NCBI RefSeq assembly: GCF_037892195.1
Contig: NZ_JATACI010000001.1
Location: 1-61,794, forward strand
Direction of reading: 5' to 3'
DNA from: Yoonia sp. GPGPB17
GTDB lineage: Bacteria; Pseudomonadota; Alphaproteobacteria; Rhodobacterales; Rhodobacteraceae
Length of the DNA: 61,794 nt
Of the stretch, positions 8,141 through 16,597 are shown in pieces; within the stretch, counting starts at the first letter, position 1; each line of letters begins with the position of its first letter. The translations under genes were made by a program, and so were the position numbers. Under the pieces are notes generated by a model. That model was not told the DNA's origin. It saw nothing but the letters and a program-made list of their open reading frames with translations, and did not search any database.

Positions 8141-9050
8141 CCCCTATGCGGCACAGGTCGCGCTCTTGGTCCGGATTCTGCCGCTCGTAGCGAAAGAGGA
8201 AATCTTCGCGCTTAAGGGCGGAACCGCGATCAATCTGTTCTATCGAGACTTGCCACGCCTCTCTGTTGATATCGATCTGACCTATTTGCCGATTAAGGAC
8301 CGCACTGAGAGCCTTGCCGAGATCAATGCGGCGATGGACCGGTTGGTGAATTCGATTGAGGAAGGCATTGCAGGTGCTAGGGCGCGGCGCATTGAGGGTG
8401 GTGGGGGAGGGGCCACACGGTTGGCCGCACGGCTTGGCGCAGCCGAGATCAAAATCGAAACATCTCCAGTGACACGCGGCGTCATCCACTCTCCAAAACT
8501 GATGACGGTTTCGGATGCGGTTCAGGCGGAATTTGGATTTGCAGAAACGCAAGTTGTTTCCTTTGAAGACCTGTACGGTGGCAAGCTTCATGCGGCTCTT
8601 GACCGACAGCACCCGAGAGACCTCTTCGACGTCAAGCTCCTCTATGAAAACGAGGCTCTGACTGACGCGTTGTTTCGAGCGCTCTTGATCTATGTTGCCA
8701 GCTCCCCTCGGCCCGCGCATGAGCTCCTAAATCCGAACTTCGCTGACCTCGAGCAACACTACGCGCAAGAATTCCTAGGTATGACAAAAGACCCAGTCAG
8801 CCTAGACGAGCTTGTCGCCGTTCGGGCGCGATTGGTTGATGAAATCCGGGCACGTCTTGATGATGACGCGCAGGCCTTCTTGCTCGGCTTGCACAATGCC
8901 GAACCCAACTTTGATGCGATTGGACTTCCTCAGGCCGCTGACTTGCCAGCGGTCAAATGGAAGCTGCTGAATCTCCGAAAGCTGATCGAAAATAACCCCG
9001 CTAAACACGATGAACAGAGAGCAGAGCTTCTCACGCTTTGGACACAGTAG
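8130..9050 (+). CDS. abiEii: AbiEii-type nucleotidyltransferase toxin
   Basis: A 306-residue toxin of the AbiEii/AbiGii nucleotidyltransferase family. The signature is plain: FALKGGTAINLFYRDLPRLSVDIDLTY (about 26-52), with the Gly-Gly and the Asp-x-Asp metal-binding pair, then VVSFEDLYGGKLHAALDRQHPRDLFDV (about 147-173). I chose ATG 8130 because GGGGAGG (8117-8123) gives a 6-base spacing; an in-frame ATG at 8124 sits directly on the Shine-Dalgarno and a longer frame overlaps abiEi. The gene overlaps the antitoxin by 11 bases. Family members block growth by modifying RNA; the precise target here cannot be read from the sequence. Confidence 0.9.
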   Translation: MARDPYAAQVALLVRILPLVAKEEIFALKGGTAINLFYRDLPRLSVDIDLTYLPIKDRTESLAEINAAMDRLVNSIEEGIAGARARRIEGGGGGATRLAARLGAAEIKIETSPVTRGVIHSPKLMTVSDAVQAEFGFAETQVVSFEDLYGGKLHAALDRQHPRDLFDVKLLYENEALTDALFRALLIYVASSPRPAHELLNPNFADLEQHYAQEFLGMTKDPVSLDELVAVRARLVDEIRARLDDDAQAFLLGLHNAEPNFDAIGLPQAADLPAVKWKLLNLRKLIENNPAKHDEQRAELLTLWTQ

Positions 9051-9284
9051 CATTGCAGTAGCGGCCTGACGTTTGAGCCTGCAAAAGTGCTGCACAGCAT
9101 GAGTTTTGGATTCATTTGCCAACCGAACAGAGTATTCCGTGTCAGCTGCAGGTTTACTTCTCGATTTGGGACCAGCCACGAAGCGTTTCCGAAGTGGCCA
9201 GTAAGGTCGTGGCCTCGCGCCTTCCGCGCTCGGCCTGAAACGGAATTCAAGGCTGCCGGATATCCAATCTACATAAGTATATTA
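9051..9284. other. Gene-free stretch, putative oriT region
   Basis: There is no gene between abiEii and the mobilisation operon. The stretch includes an imperfect inverted repeat at about 9212-9235 (GGCC-TC-GCGC ... GCGC-TC-GGCC) near GTAAGG. A transfer origin usually lies directly upstream of relaxase genes, so this is the best oriT candidate, but I recognise no nic sequence. The 17-mer at 9158-9174 recurs exactly at 29316-29332. Confidence 0.35.
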
Positions 9285-9312
9285 TTGACATACCAATATA
9301 GCATCGTATGCT
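9285..9312 (+). promoter_or_regulatory. Putative promoter of the mobilisation operon
   Basis: TTGACA (9285-9290), a 16-base spacer and TATGCT (9307-9312), upstream of the accessory mobilisation gene. The AT-rich segment stands out against the flanking GC-rich DNA. Confidence 0.55.
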
Positions 9313-9362
9313 GAGTGCAGCCTTGAATGAAGTTGGCAGGAAATAGGGGGGCTTTCTTCCGC

Positions 9363-9941
9363 ATGTCCCGATCGAAACGACTGAGCGAGCATGAGAAGAT
9401 GGAGATCGTTCGCGAGGCCGCGGAAGGTGTCTCGACGTCGAAGCTTGGCGAGCGCTTCGGGGTGACGTCGCGGGCGGTTCGGTATGTCCTGAAGGCCGAC
9501 GAAGATAGGCAAAAGAATACTGCCGTGGCGACGGCAGCCGTGACCGTAAAGCTGACGCCCGTGGAGCTAGAGGCTCTCGATGGCGTGTTTGCTACTGCGG
9601 GGATTGAGACGCGCACAGAAGGGCTCAGACGGCTCATGCAGGCGGCAGGCGGCACCTTCGTTCCGGACGTCCAACTGGCCGCCGAAATGGTGCGCTATCG
9701 TGCGTCTTTGAATGACCTGGGGAACGGGGTCGCGCAGCTCACGAAACGGATGGTGGAAGCCAATCAAGCGGGGCAGGGGATAGCGCCTTTCTCCGAGCTG
9801 CAGCTCGCCCAGTTGCGCGGACTGGCGCGGTTTGTATTGGACTCTGCGGATGAGATCGACCTGCTCGTACGCCAGCGTCGCGACGCGATGCAGCTGGAGG
9901 TCAACGCCGCCTTGAGGGAGTTTGCCCATGCCGCAGAATGA
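9363..9941 (+). CDS. Accessory mobilisation (relaxosome) protein with HTH
   Basis: A 192-residue protein starting MSRSKRLSEHEKMEIV. It has an N-terminal homeodomain-like HTH (KMEIVREAAEGVSTSKLGERFGVTSRAVRYVL), then a middle region TPVELEALDGVFATAGIETRTEGLRRLMQAAGG that resembles ribbon-helix-helix/MobC-type proteins. A helical C-terminal part reads LNDLGNGVAQLTKRMVEANQAG. The last feature is the MobC-like NxNQ region of relaxosome accessory proteins. Its stop overlaps the relaxase start, so it most likely helps the relaxase find oriT and may also regulate the operon. The frame extends 36 bases upstream to another ATG at 9327; no clear ribosome site decides. Confidence 0.7.
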   Translation: MSRSKRLSEHEKMEIVREAAEGVSTSKLGERFGVTSRAVRYVLKADEDRQKNTAVATAAVTVKLTPVELEALDGVFATAGIETRTEGLRRLMQAAGGTFVPDVQLAAEMVRYRASLNDLGNGVAQLTKRMVEANQAGQGIAPFSELQLAQLRGLARFVLDSADEIDLLVRQRRDAMQLEVNAALREFAHAAE

Positions 9942-11802
9942 CGCCGTAGATGCCGTCACTGGGGAGGTGTTCCAGGATGGCTGGAGCCGCATCCGGGGCT
10001 CGATGCAGGGGCTTCATGTTGCCAAGCAGAAGCAGCTAATCCGAGCGGCAGCAGGTCATCGTGCAGCGGTGTTCAAAGCGATCCGTGGCGGAGGCACGAA
10101 CTCCAAATCTGAGCTCTCTAACCAGCTTGGATATCTGACCACGAAGTCCACCCACATCGTCGACAGTTCGGGCTTCCTCGATGGCAAGGCGAAACTGGAA
10201 CCGAAGGAGATCAAGAACCTGGCGGAGCGTTTCGCGAAACGCTGGAGCGCGGGGTTCAAGCCGAAGCTTGGGCAGACAACACACATGCTCCTCTCCTACC
10301 CTATCGGAACGCGCGGCGAGGATGTTCGAGACATCACAGCAGCTGTCGCCGAGAGGTTCTTTCAGACTGACGAAGGACACTTCGATTACATCATTGCGGT
10401 CCATGAGGACCGGGATCATCCCCATGCCCACATTGTTCTGAACCGGCGCTCCCAAGAGGGGGAGTTCTTTTTCCTCGGGCGGGACCACAGGTTCAACTAC
10501 GATGACTTCCGCTTGGCGATGGTCGAGGAGGCGGAGACGTTCGGCGTGCGTCTCGAAGCCACCCGACGGGTTGATCGGGGTATTGTACATTATCCGGCAC
10601 GCACCCGCGAGGTTTATGCCGCCAAGGAAGAGGGCAGGGCTCCTGAGCCTCGGCCACGGGTTGGGGCTGACTCGGAGCGCGCGCTGGCCGAGATCGCGAA
10701 CACGAGGAAGGTGTTCCATTCGCTCGCCGCGGAGGCCTCGCGAGAAGCCCGCGAGGATATATCCGATGCGCTTTTCCGAGCCGGAGAGCTTTTGGCGCGA
10801 GGCGGAAAACTGAATTTGGACGGAGGTGTCTATATGGCCGAGGAGCAGAGCTTCGATGATCTAAAGATCCGCTACGCAGAACAGGTCGAGCGCGTGCAGA
10901 ACGTGATTGCTGACAAGCCTGAGGCAGAGCGCCCGGCCCTGGAGCGTCGCCTCAACGATATCCAGTCGCGTCTGGCACACATGCAGCCGCTTGGGTTGCG
11001 ATCGGTGACGCTCACTGAGAAGCCATCAGAAGGCGGGGTCTACTCGGAAGCCAATATTGACCGCGATCAGTTGGAGCGGCTGCGGGAGCCGGACGTCCGG
11101 GCGCAGGTCGACACTGCTCTCAGGGGAACAGGGATTAGCTCTTCGGTGGTCATCGCTCGGATGGAGACGGGGGCACAAAACGCGGCGCTCGAACGGCAGT
11201 GGATTGCGGATGATCTGCAGCGGGTGGCAGAATCCGACGGGCTGAATCTGGAGCGTCGTTCCGATCTGGAGACCGCCCGCGAGACGCTCAATCGTGCCCA
11301 TGTGCAGCTTGGGATCACGCTAGAGCGAAATGAGGTTTTGCGTGACGACGGCGTCATTGAGGAGCAGCAGGAAGAGCTGTTCACAGATCGAGGTGAAAGG
11401 CTGACCGAGGCCAAAACTCAGACTGATACCGACCGAGAGGCGTCTGAGACCCCTCGCTTGGACGGAGAGGTACAGCGGGTCATCGACCATGAGCGCGCTG
11501 GCAATCTGACTTCACCGTTCCAGGATGAGGCTCAGGGGCTGAGCTATCGCGAAGCCGTCGAACGTGAGCTCGCCGAAGAGCAGATCGACCAATTGCGCGA
11601 GGGGGATGTCGATGTTCTGAAAGACCAGATCGACGACCGCCTTGACCGCCTCTACGCGGCAAAAGCCTACCTGAAATCCGATGCTGCGACGGCCAATAGC
11701 GAAGCCGCGCGCGTCGTCGTCGAAGAGATTGGTGACCGCGAATACGAGCTACACCGGGCCGACCTTGTGGACGGTGAAAGCGAGCGTGGGGAAACTCACT
11801 GA
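9928..11802 (+). CDS. virD2: VirD2-like relaxase (MobP type)
   Basis: Relaxase that nicks oriT and pilots the transferred strand. Start ATG 9928 has GAGGGAG seven bases upstream. The N-terminal catalytic domain shows motif I with the candidate nicking tyrosine (QLGYLTTKS, Tyr about 70). The three-histidine metal motif is HEDRDHPHAHIVLNRR (about 159-174), closely parallel to VirD2. Then comes FNYDDFRLAMVEEAETFGVRLEATRRVDRG, also VirD2-like. The C-terminal 400 residues are acidic and helical and would carry the transfer signal for VirD4. The stop overlaps the virD4 start (TGATG). Length is 624 residues, longer than Ti-plasmid VirD2. Confidence 0.9.
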   Translation: MPQNDAVDAVTGEVFQDGWSRIRGSMQGLHVAKQKQLIRAAAGHRAAVFKAIRGGGTNSKSELSNQLGYLTTKSTHIVDSSGFLDGKAKLEPKEIKNLAERFAKRWSAGFKPKLGQTTHMLLSYPIGTRGEDVRDITAAVAERFFQTDEGHFDYIIAVHEDRDHPHAHIVLNRRSQEGEFFFLGRDHRFNYDDFRLAMVEEAETFGVRLEATRRVDRGIVHYPARTREVYAAKEEGRAPEPRPRVGADSERALAEIANTRKVFHSLAAEASREAREDISDALFRAGELLARGGKLNLDGGVYMAEEQSFDDLKIRYAEQVERVQNVIADKPEAERPALERRLNDIQSRLAHMQPLGLRSVTLTEKPSEGGVYSEANIDRDQLERLREPDVRAQVDTALRGTGISSSVVIARMETGAQNAALERQWIADDLQRVAESDGLNLERRSDLETARETLNRAHVQLGITLERNEVLRDDGVIEEQQEELFTDRGERLTEAKTQTDTDREASETPRLDGEVQRVIDHERAGNLTSPFQDEAQGLSYREAVERELAEEQIDQLREGDVDVLKDQIDDRLDRLYAAKAYLKSDAATANSEAARVVVEEIGDREYELHRADLVDGESERGETH

Positions 11803-13814
11803 TGGCTGGCATGGGAAGAGGTCGTCTTGCCATCGGCGTGATGCTGGTCACGCTCGTGGCCATCGCCATGGGCTATGTGATCGCCTCCGCTGTCCTGACC
11901 TTCCGTGATCTGGGCTTACAGGCCGATATCGACTTCTTCTACATCGCCGAGAACTACTTCGCTTTGAGGGAGGTTCGACCAGACGACTTCCGACTCATTA
12001 ACCTGATCATGGGTGGGGCAGGGGTCGTGGGTCTTTTGATGAGTCTCGCCATGTCCGGCTCGGCATTGACCCGCTTTGGATACACCCACTGGCAGACCCG
12101 CCGCGAAATGAAGCGCAATGGGTTCTTCGGAAAGCCCGGCACCGGGTTCGTGATCGGTAAGCTCGGAAAGCCATCCTCACGCGCGTCGTTCCTATGCTCG
12201 AAGACCTATCCACACGCGTTGATCGTTGCACCGACCGGTCGCGGTAAGACCACCGGCTTCGTGATCCCGAACCTTCTGACGTGGCAGGGCTCGACGGTCG
12301 TACTTGATGTGAAGGGTGAGTGTTTTGAGGCGTCTGCCCGTCACCGCGCGGCGCAGGGAGATGAGGTGTTTCGTTTCGCACCGACCGATTGGGACGACAA
12401 GCGCACACATCGCTACAATCCACTTTTGCGGATTTACGAGCTAGCTGACCCGGCGCGTCAACAGATGGAGTTGCAGCTGCTAGCGACCCTCTTCCTGCAA
12501 AACGACAATGACCGTGTGCAGGGGCTTCTCAAAGGCGGCATCGACCTCTTCGCCGCCGCGGGGCTCTTGGCATTCCAGCGCAGGCGCCCGACCCTCGGCG
12601 AAATCTACCGCATCGCAGCCTCGGGCGGAAATAAGCAGAAAGAATATCTGGCACGGTCGCACGAGGTGGAGAATGACGCGGCGAGATTGATATTCACGCG
12701 GCTGGCCTCGACCAACAACGACACCCTTACGTCTTATGTCTCTCTCCTCATGACGTCGGGACTCGATCAATGGCAGAACCCGGCCATCGATGATGCGACA
12801 GCGGTTTCGGATTTCGACTTCCGCACCATCCGTAAGAAGCCGTTCAGTGTCTACTTGGTGGTTCAACCGCTCATGGTAAAACCGCTCGCGCCGCTCATCC
12901 GGCTCTTCTTTTCAGACCTGTTGTCGGCCTTGCAGGACAAGGAGCCAGGATCAGATGAGCCCTGGCCTGTCATGATCATGCTCGACGAGTTCAACCGGCT
13001 CGGGAAGATGCCGATTGTCGCCGAGAGCATAGAGGTCTTGCGGGCTTATCGAGGGCACTTGGCGGTCGTCACACAGACAATCCCTGCCATCGATGAGATT
13101 TACGGCGAGAACACGCGGCGAGCGCTGCAGGGCAATGCGGGCATTAAGCTGTACCTCACGCCCTCCGACGAGAAGACCGTAGAGGAGTTAAGCAAGGCCG
13201 TAGGCAAGACCACAAAGACTGTGGTGACGCGCTCTCGAGCAGTTGGTAAGAACCCCTTTGAGGGGCGAAGTCAGTCGGAGCGAACCGAAGAGGTCTCGCT
13301 CCTGCCCGAGGATGAGGCTCGTCGGTTGCCACTTGATGAGATCGTCGTGGTTGTCGATGCCCAAATGCCTGTAAGGGCGAAGCGGGTGGTGTATTTTGAG
13401 GACCCGTTCTTCAAGAAGATACATGCGTCGCAGAAGGGGGAGCTTCCGTTTCCGGACCTCTCAGTTCCGCCAATGGGCGAGTTGCCGTTGAGCGTTCGGG
13501 CAATGCCGACCGCGCCGCGTGGGCCCGGTCTGACCGAGCAAGACCTGGAAGCGAGAATGGGGACAAGTGAGCACAATACAGGCACGTCCCGAGATGACGA
13601 TACAATACTGGATGCGCTACGGGATCGCGCGGTTATCCTTGCCGATGATCAGCGCCAGTTTGAGATGAATTTCGAGGCCCAGAACGAGTTGAGTGTGGTG
13701 ACAGCAGGTGCGGATGATGTTGCGCTGGTTGAAGATGCGCTTGGAGATCTTGAGCGGTTTGAGGGAGAGATTTCTGGCGACACTACGATCCGCGAGAAGG
13801 TCAGAAACTCATAG
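11802..13814 (+). CDS. virD4: VirD4/TraG type IV coupling protein
   Basis: A 670-residue inner-membrane ATPase that hands the relaxase-DNA complex to the VirB channel. Two N-terminal membrane segments are visible (about 8-32 and 66-86). Walker A is VAPTGRGKTTG (about 142-152), Walker B is VMIMLDEFNRLG (about 385-396), and the TraG-type TQTIPAIDEIYG and LTPSDEKTVEELS stretches follow. The last 130 residues are acidic and variable and may confer substrate specificity. It is coupled to the relaxase gene and ends facing the virB operon, whose last gene virB6 ends 93 bases away on the other strand. Confidence 0.92.
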   Translation: MAGMGRGRLAIGVMLVTLVAIAMGYVIASAVLTFRDLGLQADIDFFYIAENYFALREVRPDDFRLINLIMGGAGVVGLLMSLAMSGSALTRFGYTHWQTRREMKRNGFFGKPGTGFVIGKLGKPSSRASFLCSKTYPHALIVAPTGRGKTTGFVIPNLLTWQGSTVVLDVKGECFEASARHRAAQGDEVFRFAPTDWDDKRTHRYNPLLRIYELADPARQQMELQLLATLFLQNDNDRVQGLLKGGIDLFAAAGLLAFQRRRPTLGEIYRIAASGGNKQKEYLARSHEVENDAARLIFTRLASTNNDTLTSYVSLLMTSGLDQWQNPAIDDATAVSDFDFRTIRKKPFSVYLVVQPLMVKPLAPLIRLFFSDLLSALQDKEPGSDEPWPVMIMLDEFNRLGKMPIVAESIEVLRAYRGHLAVVTQTIPAIDEIYGENTRRALQGNAGIKLYLTPSDEKTVEELSKAVGKTTKTVVTRSRAVGKNPFEGRSQSERTEEVSLLPEDEARRLPLDEIVVVVDAQMPVRAKRVVYFEDPFFKKIHASQKGELPFPDLSVPPMGELPLSVRAMPTAPRGPGLTEQDLEARMGTSEHNTGTSRDDDTILDALRDRAVILADDQRQFEMNFEAQNELSVVTAGADDVALVEDALGDLERFEGEISGDTTIREKVRNS

Positions 13815-13907
13815 CAGACTTTCATGCGGATCGCCGCGATTGACTATGAAGTCCGCAATGTGGCCCGTGATCCAAGACCGACCGACGACCGCTGTCACTC
13901 TGTCTGA

Positions 13908-14984
13908 TTACCTTCGTCCAAGCCGTCCCAAACGTGCCAGTTGGGCCAGCATCTGGGACCCGGCCCCCGGTGACCCAGTGGCGCTTGCCTGACCCGTCTG
14001 TCCCATCCCCTGCCGCACCGGCATCTGCTGCACTCCGAAGAATTGCCGCGCTCTAAGGGCGGCATATTCCGCGCCGCTTGCCCCACCGATTAGGTAGCGG
14101 TTGTAGGCTTGCTGGCTGCCCATCGCGGCGCGGGCGAAGTTGTAGCCGCCGCCAAGACCGCCGGAGAGGGCGGGCATCATGATGTTTCCCGAGATCGCGC
14201 GGACGATAAACGGCGTGGCGATGATGAAGCCCTTGGCCATGAGCACCATCATGAAGAAGGGGATGAGCGCACCGATATTTGATGCCCCTTCCGGATCTCC
14301 TAGCTCGCCTATCAGAGCGGAGGAAACGCCGGTGATCGTCGCGAACACGCTTACCACGACGATGGGGTAAAGCGCGAAGGAAACCAGCGCGGACAGCCAG
14401 CGTGCGAAGTAGTCTTTGGTCACTTCGAAGAGGGTCAGGAATATCATCACTGGGGCAATCCCGATTAGAAGTGCGATCATCAGACGGGATGCCACGAGGA
14501 TAAAGGCAGCCAGCCCTCCGAGGATCGAAAGCAACAGCACCCCGACAATGTCGAGCATGGCCCCGGCCATCCAGTTCAACTCGGAACCAGCGGCGTTCAA
14601 GTAGTCCCCCAACTCCGCGATCAGCCTGTCAAACTCTTCGGCAAAAGTTCCAGAGGGACCCGGGGTACCGCCACCGACCGAGGCGACAAGCGCGCCCGCA
14701 ATGCTGTCGATGCCCGCCAGGATAGCGGCGGAAAGCGCGTTGAACTGCACCCAGTTGGTCGCGAATACTCCGATGAGCCCGATCTTGACCGCGAGCCAGA
14801 AGGCGGTGCGCCCGTCCATTGCCTTGTACTGGTAGATCATGTTCAGAAAGACGAAGATCACGACCAGCGTCGTTCCAAGCACGAGCAGGGTGCCGACAGT
14901 CGCTGCGACCGAGCCGAACTGGGTTTCAGCAGCGGTGTCGAGGTAGCCTTGGGAGGTTTCAACGAAATAGGTGACAACGCTCAT
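13908..14984 (-). CDS. virB6: VirB6/TrbL-family inner-membrane channel protein
   Basis: A 358-residue polytopic protein with about six hydrophobic segments, including VGTLLVLGTTLVVIFVFLNMI, AFWLAVKIGLIGVFATNW and a central block LLLSILGGLAAFILVASRLMIALLIGIAPVMIFL. That last stretch, ending in IGIAPVMIF, is the characteristic TrbL/VirB6 segment. The C-terminal tail is Gly/Gln-rich and soluble. VirB6 forms part of the inner-membrane platform of the secretion channel. It is the last gene of the leftward virB operon, 12 bases after a small periplasmic gene. Confidence 0.88.
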   Translation of the reverse strand: MSVVTYFVETSQGYLDTAAETQFGSVAATVGTLLVLGTTLVVIFVFLNMIYQYKAMDGRTAFWLAVKIGLIGVFATNWVQFNALSAAILAGIDSIAGALVASVGGGTPGPSGTFAEEFDRLIAELGDYLNAAGSELNWMAGAMLDIVGVLLLSILGGLAAFILVASRLMIALLIGIAPVMIFLTLFEVTKDYFARWLSALVSFALYPIVVVSVFATITGVSSALIGELGDPEGASNIGALIPFFMMVLMAKGFIIATPFIVRAISGNIMMPALSGGLGGGYNFARAAMGSQQAYNRYLIGGASGAEYAALRARQFFGVQQMPVRQGMGQTGQASATGSPGAGSQMLAQLARLGRLGRR

Positions 14985-14996
14985 CTTTCAAATGCC

Positions 14997-15410
14997 TCAC
15001 CAATTTCCAGCAGTTTCACAGATTGCCTTGGCCTCTGGGCGTAGGTCGTTGGCGCGTCGGTTGTAGGTGTCTGACGCTTCCAACATGCCCCACCGTTCGG
15101 CATCTTCATAATTGTCATGGAACGTGGCTAAGGCTTCGTCCCAAGCCGGAAAGCGAATGGCGCAGTCGCACTTGCCCGTCGCCACGATCCTTTCCATGTT
15201 TTGTGCACGATAAATGTCTTGTACCAGAACGCGTTGATAGGCCTCGCGGAGTGGGATCTGCTGCATCCACTCTGGTTCAGGCGGGTGATCCGGGCAGACG
15301 TCATGGTCGTGTTCCAAGCTCGGGATGATATCGTTCTCCGCAAGAGACTGTTGGGCAATCAAACCCAGCAACAGTGCAGTGACGATCGTTTGTGGCCTGA
15401 AACGCATCAT
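14997..15410 (-). CDS. Periplasmic Cys-containing protein in the virB operon
   Basis: A 137-residue protein with a signal peptide (TIVTALLLGLIAQQSLAEN, cleavage after about residue 24). The mature part has five Cys (including VCPDHPP, CDCA and ICETA) that could form disulfides in the periplasm. I recognise no family. It lies between DUF4177 and virB6 in a tight operon and overlaps the upstream gene by 4 bases (ATGA), so a role in channel or pilus assembly is likely but unproven. Confidence 0.65.
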   Translation of the reverse strand: MMRFRPQTIVTALLLGLIAQQSLAENDIIPSLEHDHDVCPDHPPEPEWMQQIPLREAYQRVLVQDIYRAQNMERIVATGKCDCAIRFPAWDEALATFHDNYEDAERWGMLEASDTYNRRANDLRPEAKAICETAGNW

Positions 15411-15610
15411 GAGGCGGTCTTTGAAGGCTGTTCGCTTGTGATCTCACGCTTCAAAAACGCGGAATGTCCGACATTGGCGAACTCAGAACTGCTGATCGAA
15501 ACAACTTCCCAGCCATCTGCGCCTTTGTTGTTGAGTGCGGCTTTCATCTCGATGAGCGCTGTTTTGTGATCCATTGGAAAGGAGAGGATTTCATATTCGA
15601 AGGTCTTCAT
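15407..15610 (-). CDS. DUF4177-like small protein
   Basis: A 67-residue soluble protein beginning MKTFEYEILSFP with NNKGADGWEVVSISSSEF in the middle. The DGWEVVS core is the DUF4177 hallmark. It overlaps virB11 upstream and the periplasmic protein downstream by 4 bases each, so it is translated with the virB operon. Function unknown. Confidence 0.65.
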   Translation of the reverse strand: MKTFEYEILSFPMDHKTALIEMKAALNNKGADGWEVVSISSSEFANVGHSAFLKREITSEQPSKTAS

Positions 15611-16593
15611 CGGGAAACTCCGATCTCTGTTATTCCGGGGAGGTAGAATTCTGTGATGCCACGTCGGCCGTCGTGGCGACCGGCCTGGATGATCACGTCG
15701 ATGGAGTTTTCGATGTACTGGATCATGTCGGCATAGGTCATTGGGAATTCGGTCTTGAGCGCAGCGATGGCGAGGCGCTGCACGGCGAGTTGCGGGGTCT
15801 CGGCGTGCAGGGTGGTCATGGACCCGCCATGGCCGGTGTTGATCGCCTCGAGGAACGTCATGGCCTCTTTCCCACGCACCTCGCCCAGGATGATCCGGTC
15901 CGGGCGCATGCGCAGCGTCGCGGTGAGCAGCACATCGGCGGTCAGGAACTCCGCGTCGCGACTGGCGATGAGCGTCACGGCATTTGGCTGGGTCGGTAGA
16001 AGTTCGGCGGCTTCCTCGATGGTAACAATGCGTTCGACAGACGGCACATGAGAGAGGATCTTCCGCGCGGCGACGGTCTTGCCGGTGGAGGTGCCGCCTG
16101 AGACGATCATGTTGAGCTTGTTCTCGACGCAGAAGGCCAGGGCATCGTCGATCACGCCTGCGGCCACCACCTCGCGGAGTTCGCGGGTTTTCTCGAGGCG
16201 GAGTTCTTCAAGCTTGCGTTCTTTGCCATATAGGAAATCAAGCGCGATCCCATCAAGTGGCAGGCTTGAAAAGAATCGCAGGCTGATCGACATCGCCGAG
16301 AGCACGGCGGGCGGGTTGATGACCTGTGCCCGGATAGGGCGGCCCTTGTAGGTGATCGAGACCGAGACGATCGGGCGGTCCTTGCTCATCGTTGTATTGG
16401 CAGAGGAGGCGATCTGGTTGCCGAGGTCCTTCACTTCTGTCGCGGTCAGCTTCTGGTCCAGCTTTCTCATGAAGTGATCGCCCTGGAATTCTCCCCAGCA
16501 GGTCCCGTCGGGGTTGATGCAGATCTCGATGACATCGTCGCGAGCGGCGGCGTTGATCCGGTCGAGGGAGGTCTGGAGATAGCTCAGCGACAT
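15607..16593 (-). CDS. virB11: VirB11 secretion ATPase
   Basis: A 328-residue hexameric traffic ATPase at the cytoplasmic base of the channel. Walker A is VSGGTSTGKT (about 165-174), followed by the Asp-box-like VTIEEAAELLP, Walker B RPDRIILGEVRGKEA and the His-box GHGGSMTTLHAETP. These are the defining motifs of the VirB11/PulE family in the correct order. It lies 4 bases after virB10 and overlaps DUF4177, so it is part of the continuous virB operon. Confidence 0.93.
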   Translation of the reverse strand: MSLSYLQTSLDRINAAARDDVIEICINPDGTCWGEFQGDHFMRKLDQKLTATEVKDLGNQIASSANTTMSKDRPIVSVSITYKGRPIRAQVINPPAVLSAMSISLRFFSSLPLDGIALDFLYGKERKLEELRLEKTRELREVVAAGVIDDALAFCVENKLNMIVSGGTSTGKTVAARKILSHVPSVERIVTIEEAAELLPTQPNAVTLIASRDAEFLTADVLLTATLRMRPDRIILGEVRGKEAMTFLEAINTGHGGSMTTLHAETPQLAVQRLAIAALKTEFPMTYADMIQYIENSIDVIIQAGRHDGRRGITEFYLPGITEIGVSR

Positions 16594-16597
16594 GGCC

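Noticed and set aside
9158..9174. Exact 17-mer shared with 29316-29332 as a mobile-element remnant
   Set aside because: Only 17 bases match and the flanks differ; a chance match of this length within about 62 kb is not negligible. It is kept only as a side note.
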